From the NCBI GenBank assembly GCA_024663395.1, contig JANFAH010000001.1, forward strand, positions 5,146,001-5,210,000: a stretch of DNA of 64,000 bases. Direction: 5' to 3'. A program made the position numbers and the translations under genes. Source of the DNA: Pisolithus tinctorius. Lineage: Eukaryota; Basidiomycota; Agaricomycetes; Boletales; Pisolithaceae. Shown piece after piece: positions 38,113 through 48,405 of this stretch (positions are counted from its first letter, which is position 1; the number at the start of each line of letters is the position of its first letter). The notes below the pieces were generated by a model. The model was given only the letters and a program-made list of their open reading frames with translations. It ran no database searches and was not told the DNA's origin.

Positions 38113-38563
38113 TGTTACGCTCGACCGAAGTCAAGACGTAGGGAGAGCTCAAACGCAGACTAAGGTTTCTACTGAGCAACGGCTGCGGTAACCTCTGTAA
38201 ACGACAGAGGATTTAGGGCGACGCCGGTAAGAGTGGTCCTTGTAAGGGACACTGAGGGCGAAGTTCTGAGAATGCTGCGTATAATTGAGCAGCTCAAGTC
38301 TGGGTCTCCAGGACTTGAGCCGGCAGTCTAAATACTACACAGAGACGGACCATGAGGCGTCCACATGTAACGAGGTAACTATGCCATTGGTTGAACAACG
38401 GTGACACATGTCCTAAGCATGTAGTGAGCTAGTAACGCTAGTGGTGGAAATAGAGAGCCGTCGGATCAGAGAGAAGATGGCTCTAAAAGGAAATTAAGTC
38501 CAACAGATCACAAACGAGGTAAACGTACAGCAAGAAGGGAAAAGTTAGGGGTGAAACGTAACA
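38113..38563 (-). repeat. Outer element LTR (3' LTR in element orientation)
   Basis: 451 bp, starting TGTTACG and ending GTAACA as written. It differs from its partner at 54588-55038 at 14 sites by my alignment, every one a CpG against TpG or CpA. Confidence 0.95.
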
Positions 38564-38576
38564 TTACCCCCTTTCT
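38564..38576 (-). other. Polypurine tract of outer element
   Basis: AGAAAGGGGGTAA on the minus strand, directly next to the LTR, the primer site for plus-strand DNA synthesis. Confidence 0.75.
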
Positions 38577-38600
38577 AAGCGTTGAAGTCCCTGACTTCAA

Positions 38601-38974
38601 CTACTCTCCATAAGGTTCTCCGGTCATATTACTGATGGCGGAGTCGTCGAAATCAAAATCATTGTCGTACAAGTTGTTATCCTCACCCTCAATGAGGGTA
38701 CGATCATCTACCAAGGCGGGGGTAGCAATTCTGTCCTGTAAAGGACGACGAGGGCGGATGGAAGGGCATTGGGCCTGAGTATGCCCGGGACGAGTGGTGT
38801 GACAAAGGGGACATTCATATAGTCTACAGTTGATGCGGATATGGCCGAGGCGACGGCAGACATAACACGCTTGACGATAGCATGGGTCGGACAGAGTAAG
38901 GGGTATATCGAACTCGGTCAAGGCGTTCAGCACAGGAGACGGCGGCAACTGTGCAAGGGATTCGACGATGTTTA
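38601..38974 (-). pseudogene. C-terminal end of outer pol, with zinc knuckle
   Basis: This is the separated 3' end of the outer polyprotein. Removing the inner element and one gcgt duplicate joins it in frame to the pol segment ending at 49,064: the reading goes from AELDYT to LNIVESLAQ. It contains a Cys-rich motif, CYVCRRLGHIRINC, a CCHC zinc knuckle (CX2CX4HX4C), followed by CPLCH and an acidic tail ending at 38601. A zinc knuckle at the far C-terminus of pol, after the chromodomain, is unusual. Confidence 0.8.
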
Positions 38975-38978
38975 GCGT

Positions 38979-39632
38979 TGTGAGGAATCCGCATTCCCTG
39001 GACGCATAAGCCCCTATCGTTAACCGTTCCGTGGCTACTGTTACGTCCGCTCCCATCTCACGTTCACCATTGTTCATGCGCTACCTTCCCATGCCCTCGC
39101 TCCCTCTTGTGCGGAGCTATACCTGCGGCCACTGTGCTCCGGTCGTAGTTTTTCCTGGGACTCTTTTCTTGTCACGGTCTCTGTTTCTTTAGTGCTTGTA
39201 GTTATACCCTCGGCCTCTGTTCGGCCAGTCTTGTTTGCATGCGCTGTTGCGCGGCTTTCCCTTACTGTACCCTGTCTTACTTAGGTTCCGGGTTTGTCCG
39301 GACTATAAAGCCTTGTACTTAGGTACAGAATGATACCTTTTGGCACTCGGAAGGTCACCACGAGTTTCTTTTCCACTTTGTCTACGCCACACATCTCGCA
39401 TTCCGCCGCGCACGAACTACGTATACCGCTCGCACTGCTCGCATCTCCAATACTACTCCGCGGACCATGCCGCGCACGTCACAAAACACTACTGCTACAA
39501 AGCGCTGGGTCTCTCCTTCTAGTCCCGACAGTCCAGAATCCCTTGGGATGAACAATTCGTTCCCTTCATTTTTTATTGTTGTTATCTAAGCCATCTAGCT
39601 CGTGTTATACAGCTACTTGGACTTTTCCTACA
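38979..39632 (+). repeat. Inner element copy 1, 5' LTR
   Basis: 654 bp, beginning TGTGAGGAATCC and ending TTTTCCTACA. A TATAAAG box lies near 39304 and probably directs transcription. Compared with the 3' LTR nearly all differences are CpG transitions. Confidence 0.95.
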
Positions 39633-39650
39633 ACTGGAGCCCACCATGAG
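39633..39650 (+). other. Candidate primer-binding site
   Basis: ACTGGAGCCCACC follows the 5' LTR. TGG two bases after the LTR end fits pairing with a tRNA 3' CCA end. The primer tRNA was not identified. It overlaps the ORF1 start codon region. Confidence 0.4.
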
Positions 39651-42495
39651 GGATTCTGCTGTCGCTTCCAGAAGGTCGCTCAGGTGCACCGCCGAACGCA
39701 CCGAACTCGAAAATTTACGCCTGCACTTTCGCAATCTCAACCTGTCAGAAGACTCCGACATTTTCTGCCCTGTTTCACCCGTAACACCGGATCATGCGCA
39801 ATTACCCGCTGACATTCCGTGGGTACTACCCGCGATCACCCCCCCTGATATCTCGGCAGACCAGATATCCGTCGCATCGGATCACCTAGATCTCACTGCC
39901 CCTGATTTTCCCAGTGGCTTTATCCACTCGACTCCCCGAAGGCCCGAAACCCCGCCATCACCTTTAACACCCATCACATCATCTGATTCATCATCACTGA
40001 CGCCCTCTTTTTCCCGTCTCTTTGACGCCTCTGAATCTATACCCAGACTCCCAGCTCCATCCGCCACACTGCCGCGACCACTCACTCGGTCGCAGACCAC
40101 CCATCAGCCAATTAGTAACCCGCCAACACTTCCGCCCGCTCGCTCGCGCACTATACCAACCACTTCGCACCCGCAACCAATACCCGTTCCACCCGTTACC
40201 AATCCGGCACCGCCACCACAGGTTAACCCACCAATGGCTAATCCTCAGTTTCAGATGCCGCTCCGCAGAACACAAAACTCACCTAAATTTAGCGGAGATT
40301 CTCCTGCGCAGCTTCCGCACTACCTTGAAGACATTGACTTCCTCGGTACTCTCGCTGCTCTTGATGACCGTGGCAAGATCAAAGCCACAATCCGCTACGC
40401 TGACCTCGAAGAAGCCGAGGTCTGGCAAACGCTTCTGGAAGCCGCTCCCGCGGCCGACGACTGGGATGCCTTCGTAGTAGCTGTTAAGGGTTTGTACCCT
40501 GGCTGCGAGGGTGACGACCGCTACTGCCATGCAGACTTGCAGTACCTCGTCGAAGAATATCAGTCCAAGCCTATGCGGAACCAGGATGACCTCGGAGAAT
40601 ACCAGCAGAAATTCGCTAAGATTTCTGCCCTGCTCATTAAAACTAAAAAGCTTGCAGAGACAGAACGGGATTCCATGTTCCTGAATGGCTTCCCGAAGGC
40701 CATCGCAGACCGTATTCGTCATCGACTCTCCATAGTCCGCACCGACCTCCACCCTGACGATCCATACCCGCTCGCAGAAGTTGTCAAAGCTGCCAAGTTC
40801 CTTCTGACAGGATCCGCTCTTCGTAGCGTGGTACCGACGATGGGTACCATGGCCTCGCCAGCTGCACCTCCCTCATCGGCTTACATGCCGCAAGTGCCAC
40901 CTTCTGGTACTGTTGTTAAACAGGAATACAACTTCCAAATGCAGCCTCCGCCGCAGCAATGCAGACCCGGCTGCGGTTTCTGTGCAGACCCCAACCACTG
41001 GACGAGGATGTGCGCACTCGTTGAAGTTTATATCTGCGCCGGTAAGATCATGAGAGGTACAGACAACCATCTCTATCTGGTGGACGGGAGCCGAATTCCA
41101 CGTTTCCCTGAATGTAACTCACTGAGAGAGGCTGTTGACCGCGTCATGGCTGACAGAGACCAGGCCAGCGCGCGTGCTGTGACTCCTGCGGCTCCGCGCA
41201 ACGCGGCTGCGCAAGGCACCGCCAACCTCTTCTGCATTGCTCATCCCGAAATTGACGTGCAGTTGGAGATCCAGCCTTCTGCCTTCTTAAACACCGTCCA
41301 AGATGCTGATGAACCTGTCGCAGACTTAGCTGACCCTGACTTCCAAGCATATGTCGCTCAAGCTTGGGCTACCTACCAAGCGGATAAAGGTAACAAGGGA
41401 GCAGTCATTCCCCGCGGAAAGAAAGCCCGCTTCGACGGAGTTGAAATCACAGCTCGACCCGCGGCACGTCCTGCCAACCCCCCACGAGTCGACCCGCGCA
41501 CAGCCACTGTTGAAGAGGAAATCATTTCCCCTGGTGTTCAAAGTTCGCGTGCCGCTTGCCAGGCATCCGAGCCCTCCACACCTGCACCAACATCTACCGC
41601 TACAAAACCATATGTTCCTCCGACTAATCCGGCTCCAACGCCTGCGCACAAGGACCCCGTTCCTGCGGCAATTGTTCCATCACAGACACCATACCCAGCA
41701 GCTTGCAATCAAAACCAGTACCGTTACTCGTTCCCTCTCGAAGACGAAGCCATGCCCAAGCATATCGTGGAGCGCGTACTCGAAACCAGTGTTGCCATGC
41801 CAGTCAAAGAATTATTTGCAGTAGCCCCAGAGTTTTGCAAACAGTTCAGAGACATCACCATGGCGAAATGCATCACCACAAACGAGATTGAGGTAGTTCG
41901 TAGCGACGATGAAGAAGGAGTACAAGTGAATGAACTGACCGGCTGCGATCCTCAAAGAACCGTGCGCGAATACGGAGACTGCGTTATCCGCGGTAATGAC
42001 GGCTCCATCGTAGCTCACCACACTCTGCCGCTCCGCTGCATCGAAGCTAAGGTCCCTGGGACCGACGTCACAATCAACTGCGTACTAGATTCCGGTTCGG
42101 AAATTGTCGCCATGCCCAGGCGCGTTTGGGAAAAGATCGGACTCCCTTTGCGCTGCGATCATCTCATGACTATGACGTCTGCTAACATGTCTAAAGACAC
42201 TACTGTAGGCGTACTAGAGAACCTGAAACTCGACTTCGGCGCTGGGCCAGTCATGCTACAGGTTCAAGTAATTGAACATGCCAACTTCGACATGCTCCTC
42301 GGACGTCCGTTCATTTGCCTTATGAGTGCGGTAACAAACGATTATCCCGACGGTGGACAGCGGATTACTCTCTGAGACCTGAACGACGGCCATGAGTACA
42401 CTTTGCCCACGCGCCCGTGGCGCGAGGGCTGTCCGCACTGCAAGTGCAGCAAGCACTGCCATAGCCACCAAAGTATAGTCGAATGGGGTTTTTGA
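39646..42495 (+). pseudogene. Inner element ORF1: gag with zinc knuckle and protease
   Basis: The frame starts at ATG 39646. The first 220 residues are Pro/Ser/Thr-rich. The capsid-like region includes FSGDSPAQLPHYLEDIDFL and the block near LGEYQQKFAKISALL. A CCHC zinc knuckle, CGFCADPNHWTRMC, is near residue 445. A retropepsin active site, VLDSGSEIVAMP, is near residue 815, so the protease is on this ORF. The frame is stopped by TGA at 42373-42375 but reads on openly to TGA 42493-42495. The first stop is probably a CGA to TGA change (CTC TGA GAC). The true end is then the overlap with ORF2 at the slippery site. Confidence 0.88.
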
Positions 42496-45400
42496 ATATC
42501 GATGATCCACCAAACGGTCAGGGAGAGCCTACTAAAATGTCCTGTTTCCTGTTTAGCCGCTGTTATCCGTTCCTCAGTCCTACTGTCTCATCCCTAGCCT
42601 TCACTTTGACGAACTTCTCTTCGCCTGCGGCACCCGTACCGCGGAACATACCCACCGGAATACCCTCGCCTGCTTTCACTTTCCTCTCTTCCACTCAGAC
42701 AATACTAAACCCCTCTGCTATAGCCACATTCGGCAGCATTTATCGACTAGATCCCACGGTTCGCACCCTCGTTTACAAGCCAGTTGCCAAGAAGGTTCGG
42801 ACGGTACCTGCCCCGATGGTGGAAGAGTACCGCATCGTGCGCAGCCTGCCTGACAACCCGCTCACTGGTCTCCAACCACTTCCAACCCATCCTCCAGACT
42901 TCGCCCCGGGCGTCCGCTTCACTGCCGAACGGGCCGCAGAACTTGACCTCGACCCTGCAGATTGGCTTTGGCCAGAAGAACTTAAACTCGTAACTTGGCT
43001 CGTTTCGGTCCATGAGCTCGCATTCGCTTGGGACATTACAGAGCGCGGACACCTAGACGAACGCTATTTTCCGCCAGTAAAGATTCCTACGATTCCACAC
43101 ATGCCTTGGGTCCAACGCAATATCCCTATCCCAAACGCGATCCATGCCCAAGTCATAGACATGATTAAAGATCGCATCAAGTCCGGCATGTATGAACCTT
43201 CTACAGCGGCTTACCACTCCCGCTGGTTCTGCGTAGTAAAGAAAGACGGAAAGTCTCTTCGCCTTGTGCATGACTTACAGCCCCTGAATGCAGTGACCAT
43301 CCGCGATGCGTCCGTTCCGCCCTTCGTAGAACACCTCGCAGAATCCTTTGCTGGATATGCAGTGTATGCGATGATGGACCTCTACTCCGGGTATGACCAG
43401 CGCACACTTCACGTGGATTCCCGCGACCTCACCACCTTCGGTACCCCCCTCGGACCACATCGGCTTACTACTCTGCCGCAAGGTCATGCAAATGCGGTAC
43501 AGGTATACCAGGGAGATACTGCATTTGTTCTCCAGGATGAGATCCCGCATCATACCCTACCCTTCATAGATGACGTCCCCGTGAAATCCGAAACCACCCA
43601 CTATCAGCGCGCAGACGGCTCCTATGAGACTATCCCGGAGAATCCTGGGATTCGGAAATTTATCTGGAATCACTGTATAGTTGTTAACCGTATCCTTCAG
43701 TGTTTGCAGAACATCGGAGCCACCGTCTCGGCAAAGAAGTTCGTGCTAGCCGCTCCGTCCGCTGTGATCGTTGGCCACAAGTGCACCTTTGAAGGTCGCA
43801 TTCCTGAAGAAAGCAAAGTGCAGAAGATCCGCAACTGGCCCGAGTGCCGCAACCTGACACAGGTTCGTGGTTTCCTCAGTGTCTGCGGAGTGCTACGCAT
43901 CTTCATCAAAGACTTCGCCAAGATCGCGCGGCCGCTAGTCTCACTCACGCGGAAAGACGTACCATTCACATGGGACGAGCCGCAATGCGCTGCCATGCAA
44001 TGCCTCAAAGATGAAATTGTAAAGTCCCCCACACTCCAAAGAATCGACTACGAGTGCGGTTGCGAAGTAGTTCTAGCAGTCGACACATCGGTCATCGCAG
44101 TTGGCTACATCCTCTACCAGCTTGGCGAAGATGGCAGACGGTACCCAAGTCGCTTCGGATCCATCACCCTCAATGAAGTGGAAAGCCGCTACTCCCAGGC
44201 CAAGCTTGAGTTGTACGGTCTCTTCCACGCGTTGCGCGCGGTATGCGTATACATCTTCGGCCTCGCTAACTTCACTGTGGAGGTAGATGCGAAGTATATT
44301 AAGGGTATGATAAATAACCCAGATCTGCAGCCTAACGCGACGATCAATCGCTGGATCGCTGGCGTCCTCCTTTTCTCGTTCAAACTCGTCCACATTCCCG
44401 TGGATAGGCATGCCGGCCCTGATGGCTTATCCCACCATCCGCGGTCGGAGCTCGACCCGCCCGAGGTTGACGACCATGAGGATTGGCTAGACCGCTTTTA
44501 TTCCTTCTCTACGCAGGTTGTCAATGACCGCCCGCCTCCTATGTCACTTTCCGGTCAAGACCAGCATTCCCTACTGCCACCCGCTTACCATCGGGCGAGC
44601 CTCCCGCCGCCTGCATCCTTCTATCTCGCATTCTCTGCGACTGCTGATGCTAATAACCCTTCCGATACCCCAGACGACCCTGCCATTCCGTGGTCCACGA
44701 AAGCTCAGGCACACGAAGCAAAGATGGAACTGATCCGCGCATTCCTCGCGACCCGCGAGCGTCCTCCTGACCTTACTGATGCGCAGTACTCATCCTTCTT
44801 TAATTCAGCCAGCCGCTTCTTCCTCCTAGATGGCAACTTATGGCGTAGGGAACCGCACGGACGGCACCAGCTGGTCGTCGATGAATCCAAGCGGTACCAT
44901 CTCATCAAAGAAGCGCATGACGACCTCGGACACAAGGGAGTCTTCACAGTCCACACGCGCCTTCTCCTTCGCTTCTGGTGGCCTCTTCTTGTCGAGGATG
45001 TGAAGTGGTATGTTCGCACTTGTCACGAATGCCAGATCCGCCAGACGCAAAAGCTTCATATCCCCCCCACTGTACCCATGATAGGGGGCCTGTTTCATAA
45101 AGCTCACATTGACACAATGCTGATGCCCAAAGCCAGCGGCTACCGCTACATAGTACAGGCTTGTTGCGTGCTCACCTCATACCCCGAATGGCACATGTTG
45201 TGCGCGGAAAATAGTACCGCACTCGCGTCCTTCATCTTCGAGGATATCCTATGCCACTGGGGTCCGCTCACCGAGATTGTCACCGACAACGGTCCCACAT
45301 TCGTCCAAGCTTTAGATGCCCTAGCCGCGCAATATCATATCCGTCACATCTGTATCTCCCCTTACAACTCTCAGGCTAACGGCATTGTAGAGCGCCGCCA

Positions 45401-46094
45401 CTATGATGTTCGCGAGGCTATCATGAAGAGCTGCGAGAACGATGATCGCCGCTGGCATACCGTTGCGCACTCCGTCTTCTGGGCCGAGCGGGTCACCATT
45501 CTGAAATCCACGGGTCTGTCCCCTTATTTCATGGTACATGGTGTCAAACCGCTGTTCCCGTTTGACCTCGTTGAAGCTACTTTCCTTTTACCCCTATCCC
45601 GCAATGATGTGACGCCGCTGACTACCACAGAACTGATAGCTTGGCAAGTGCGCCAGTTGCAGAAGCGTCAGGATGACTTGGACCAGGTCTGCGGCAACGT
45701 CCTCCGCGCACAGTTCCAGTCCATCCAGCAGTTCGAAGCCGCCTTTCAGCATCGCATTAAAGACCATAACTTCGCTCCCGGCGCCCTCGTGCTTGTTCGC
45801 AACTCCCGCATAGAGAAAGAGCTGAACCGGAAGACAAAGCTGCGGTACACCGGTCCCATGGTCGTCCTTCGTCAGACCACTGGGGGCTCGTACCTACTGG
45901 CTGAGCTGGATGGCTCCATCTCCAAACTCCGCTTCGCTGCATTCCGCTTACTTCCCTACCACCCGCGGTCTCAGACCCATGCAACCGTAACTTGCATTAC
46001 TGGGTTAGATGATGAAGAACTAGACCACCTTCTTGAAGAGGCTGAGGATGACCCCACTGATGATAATGTGGAGGCTCTCTCCGCGGACAGCTGA
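42483..46094 (+). CDS. Inner element ORF2: reverse transcriptase, RNase H, integrase
   Basis: A 1203-codon frame in -1 relation to ORF1, and open. The reverse transcriptase has KKDGKSLRLVHDLQPLN, MMDLYSGYDQ with the first catalytic Asp, LPQGHANAVQVYQ where most Ty3 enzymes have a PFG-like block, and LPFIDDVPVK for the usual YxDD box. A tether-like stretch leads to an RNase H region (VLAVDTSVIAVGYIL, SRYSQAKLELYGL). The integrase shows a zinc-binding HHCC (HDDLGHKGVF and CHECQ), Asp residues in HIDTMLMP and VTDNGP, and Glu in NGIVERRHYD. GPMVVLR near the end resembles the GPY/F module. No chromodomain is seen. Many residues differ from copy 2 by Arg to Cys, His or Gln. Confidence 0.93.
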   Translation: MGFLNIDDPPNGQGEPTKMSCFLFSRCYPFLSPTVSSLAFTLTNFSSPAAPVPRNIPTGIPSPAFTFLSSTQTILNPSAIATFGSIYRLDPTVRTLVYKPVAKKVRTVPAPMVEEYRIVRSLPDNPLTGLQPLPTHPPDFAPGVRFTAERAAELDLDPADWLWPEELKLVTWLVSVHELAFAWDITERGHLDERYFPPVKIPTIPHMPWVQRNIPIPNAIHAQVIDMIKDRIKSGMYEPSTAAYHSRWFCVVKKDGKSLRLVHDLQPLNAVTIRDASVPPFVEHLAESFAGYAVYAMMDLYSGYDQRTLHVDSRDLTTFGTPLGPHRLTTLPQGHANAVQVYQGDTAFVLQDEIPHHTLPFIDDVPVKSETTHYQRADGSYETIPENPGIRKFIWNHCIVVNRILQCLQNIGATVSAKKFVLAAPSAVIVGHKCTFEGRIPEESKVQKIRNWPECRNLTQVRGFLSVCGVLRIFIKDFAKIARPLVSLTRKDVPFTWDEPQCAAMQCLKDEIVKSPTLQRIDYECGCEVVLAVDTSVIAVGYILYQLGEDGRRYPSRFGSITLNEVESRYSQAKLELYGLFHALRAVCVYIFGLANFTVEVDAKYIKGMINNPDLQPNATINRWIAGVLLFSFKLVHIPVDRHAGPDGLSHHPRSELDPPEVDDHEDWLDRFYSFSTQVVNDRPPPMSLSGQDQHSLLPPAYHRASLPPPASFYLAFSATADANNPSDTPDDPAIPWSTKAQAHEAKMELIRAFLATRERPPDLTDAQYSSFFNSASRFFLLDGNLWRREPHGRHQLVVDESKRYHLIKEAHDDLGHKGVFTVHTRLLLRFWWPLLVEDVKWYVRTCHECQIRQTQKLHIPPTVPMIGGLFHKAHIDTMLMPKASGYRYIVQACCVLTSYPEWHMLCAENSTALASFIFEDILCHWGPLTEIVTDNGPTFVQALDALAAQYHIRHICISPYNSQANGIVERRHYDVREAIMKSCENDDRRWHTVAHSVFWAERVTILKSTGLSPYFMVHGVKPLFPFDLVEATFLLPLSRNDVTPLTTTELIAWQVRQLQKRQDDLDQVCGNVLRAQFQSIQQFEAAFQHRIKDHNFAPGALVLVRNSRIEKELNRKTKLRYTGPMVVLRQTTGGSYLLAELDGSISKLRFAAFRLLPYHPRSQTHATVTCITGLDDEELDHLLEEAEDDPTDDNVEALSADS
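42486..42492 (+). promoter_or_regulatory. Candidate -1 ribosomal frameshift site GGGTTTT
   Basis: In the ORF1 frame the codons read TGG GGT TTT TGA, so the heptamer G GGT TTT has the X XXY YYZ form. It lies right before the ORF1 stop at 42493-42495, and a -1 shift enters ORF2 exactly (TTG AAT ATC). I did not find a clear downstream stem-loop by eye. Confidence 0.65.
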
Positions 46095-46997
46095 CTATCC
46101 GTCCTTTCCAGTGCCCGCAGTTTGTCCATCACGCTATTCCCCCGTACCCTCTTCTCCCACGATACCCATACCTCTTTCCGCGGCCTCGCCCGCCTCCCCG
46201 CGGCTTCTTCTACTACACTCGTTCCTCCTCCCATGCTGACTGGGGACAGTCAGCGTCCAAAGTCCCCCGCAGGGGTGACCAGCATACCACTTGATCCACC
46301 CGATATCAGACATAGTTCGTTTCCTTTTATCTGTTTTACCCCGGGTTTCGTCCGGAGACCTCTATTCCACCCCGGGTTTCGTCCGGTGATTCTACTGATA
46401 GCTAGTCCTCGCTCAAAAAACATAAAAACCGCTTACAAAAAGTCCAAAACCGTCCAGAAAAATAACAAAACACCGAATAAGTATATAGCCAAAACAACGT
46501 CTCTCCTATCTCTCTTACTAGTCTCGCTGATGCCGTCCTCGGCCGCCCTATACCACGGATACTCGCAACCACCCCGCGCATTTCTTCTTTGAATGCGCAG
46601 TCAGCGTGCGCCCCTTGATCCGTTTTCCTTTCAGTTTTCCTTCTGTCTCCTTCCAATTAATACCCAAAGACCGTCCCAGTTACCCAACAAACGTTCCCTT
46701 CGTTCTCTCTTCAAGAAATCGTCACATCCTACCGTCAACACCACACCACGAGGACTCACCGCTGAGAGAAGTCGAAAGCCGCACGAAGAAGACAAGTCGG
46801 GCGGTACCCCGTGCACTCTACTCTCCCGCGGCCAGTCCAGGGCCAGTTCCTCGCCGAGCGGACAGAGGTCCTTCGCAATGCCTGGCGTCACAACTACCGG
46901 AGACAGGACAAGGCTTGATATATTCCCGCGCATAAGGCGCGGGCAGCAGCGGGAACGGAACAGGACGCAAAAGGGTGTCTACAATCTACGCGGTCTT
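46095..46997 (+). other. Untranslated part of the inner-element cassette
   Basis: Between the pol stop and the end of the antisense gene I see no credible gene. It contains the first PPT-hairpin repeat (46235-46273) and two close copies of an 18-bp sequence, CCCCGGGTTTCGTCCGG, near 46339 and 46370, which resemble the LTR stretch before the TATA box. Confidence 0.5.
46235..46273 (+). repeat. Internal PPT-plus-hairpin repeat, copy 1
   Basis: GCTGACTG-GGGA-CAGTCAGC is a perfect hairpin followed by AAGTCCCCCGCAGG. The same module, with one base less and two paired base changes, stands at the 3' LTR border (48368-48405). Confidence 0.85.
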
Positions 46998-48094
46998 CTA
47001 CTCTATGCCAAGCTCTTCGAGGGCCTCTGTGAGCTGATCGATGCGGACCTGCAGACACATGGTGGCTGCGTGCGAAGCTGCGGCCTCGGCCCTCACCATC
47101 GTCAGCACTCGAGACAAAGCCGCGGCGGCCTTGCCATCCAGTCCACCACGCACCGGTGCCTTGCCCTTCCCGCGGGTTCTGCTCTCAACCACCTCCATGA
47201 TGTCGTCATCGTCGTCGTCGTGAGCCCGCTTAGACGGACCGGCCTTAGGAGCCTTCGAGGATCGCCCTGCAGCAGGTTAGTCTCGGTCGTGTTGAAACAC
47301 GGTCGTCACTTACCAATTGATGCGCCGGCCTGCGCCCGCTTTCCCGTGGCCTTCGTCGACTTCTCGCATCCCTGCTTCATACGCGTGCAGCCGTCACATG
47401 TTCAACCCTCTACACCAAAACACACCGCGTTCTTCACTGAGCACCTCGCGCACGGCACCTTGTGCAGAACCGACCCGGGAGGGATCACGACCTTTCGTCC
47501 TGCCTCGTCCTCGCTCTCCGCAACGGTCTGCCATGAACGCTGCAAATCTGCATGGTTACCACGACCTTGTGAGCCGCTAAGGCTCACTTACCTTGCAAGC
47601 TGGTTGTGGGACCTCCACATGAGACATTTTCACCCCCATGCCTTCGTTGCCAACATCCACCGCGGTCTCCTCTCCCATCTGGACGTCTTGCTCTGCCTTC
47701 GCGCATGCTTCAGCCTCCTCCACGGTCCACCGCTCGTACCAATCGTCAGCCTCTGCCAGCGCGGGAGCGTCCTCTGCATCAACCCGCACGGACACCCCGA
47801 GAGCCTTCCCTCGCTCGACCAGAGGCATCAGTACCGCCTGTTGCGGGCTCGTCAGAGTCACGTGGCCAGGTCACCATACAAACCACCTACCGTCTTCTCT
47901 TCCCAGCGCCTCAACCACGTCGTCTTCTCCTCCCGCATGTCCTCCCGGTCGTCAGGCGTGCATTTCACCTCAGCCACGAGCCCTGCCGATGCAGCTGCAA
48001 GCTGCTCTCTTAAGGAGGCCTTTTCAGCCTCCGCGGGATCCGGAGTAGGTGCGCGAACAAGTTGGGAAAGGCGAGGGGCACGGTTAGCAGACAT
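46998..48094 (-). pseudogene. Antisense Zn2Cys6 protein gene in inner element copy 1
   Basis: Equivalent to the open gene at 59142-60255. It starts MSANRAPRLSQLVRAPTPDP at 48094 and ends LEELGIE at 46998, in several exons on the strand opposite to the retrotransposon genes. The cluster reads CARCSVKNAVC, then a TGA stop where copy 2 has Arg, then CDGCTRMKQGC. The stop lies inside the zinc cluster. Its likely cause is CpG decay, as elsewhere in this copy. Confidence 0.85.
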
Positions 48095-48367
48095 GACTAG
48101 AGCGATAGAGAAGGTGATTGATGAGGGGGGAAGAATCAAGTCGATGCAAAGGTTTGAGCCGCGCATTAACAATTATATACTTAGCGGCCATGAGGCGCTT
48201 ATGTCATTGGTCCAGACACCTATACGCGGCATTCAGTGGTCTCCTCGCATTCCTCGGCTCCACGCTTGCTTCGCTTCTACGCGGAATCGTCCGGTGTTCT
48301 CGAACCCTCGGCACCACACCGTTGCCATCACCACGCGGCAAGCTATTTATGTCCTCCGTGCCACGTG

Positions 48368-48405
48368 GCTGACCGGGGACGGTCAGCATCTAAGTCCCCC
48401 GCAGG
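48368..48405 (+). repeat. PPT-plus-hairpin at the 3' LTR, copy 1
   Basis: GCTGACCG-GGGA-CGGTCAGC hairpin, then TAAGTCCCCCGCAGG directly before the 3' LTR. Its place makes it the working polypurine tract region. Confidence 0.8.

Noticed and set aside
37314..38179. Several long minus-strand open frames with repeated peptides
   Set aside because: They arise because the satellite period has few stops in that frame. The peptides repeat with the DNA unit and have no start context or motif.
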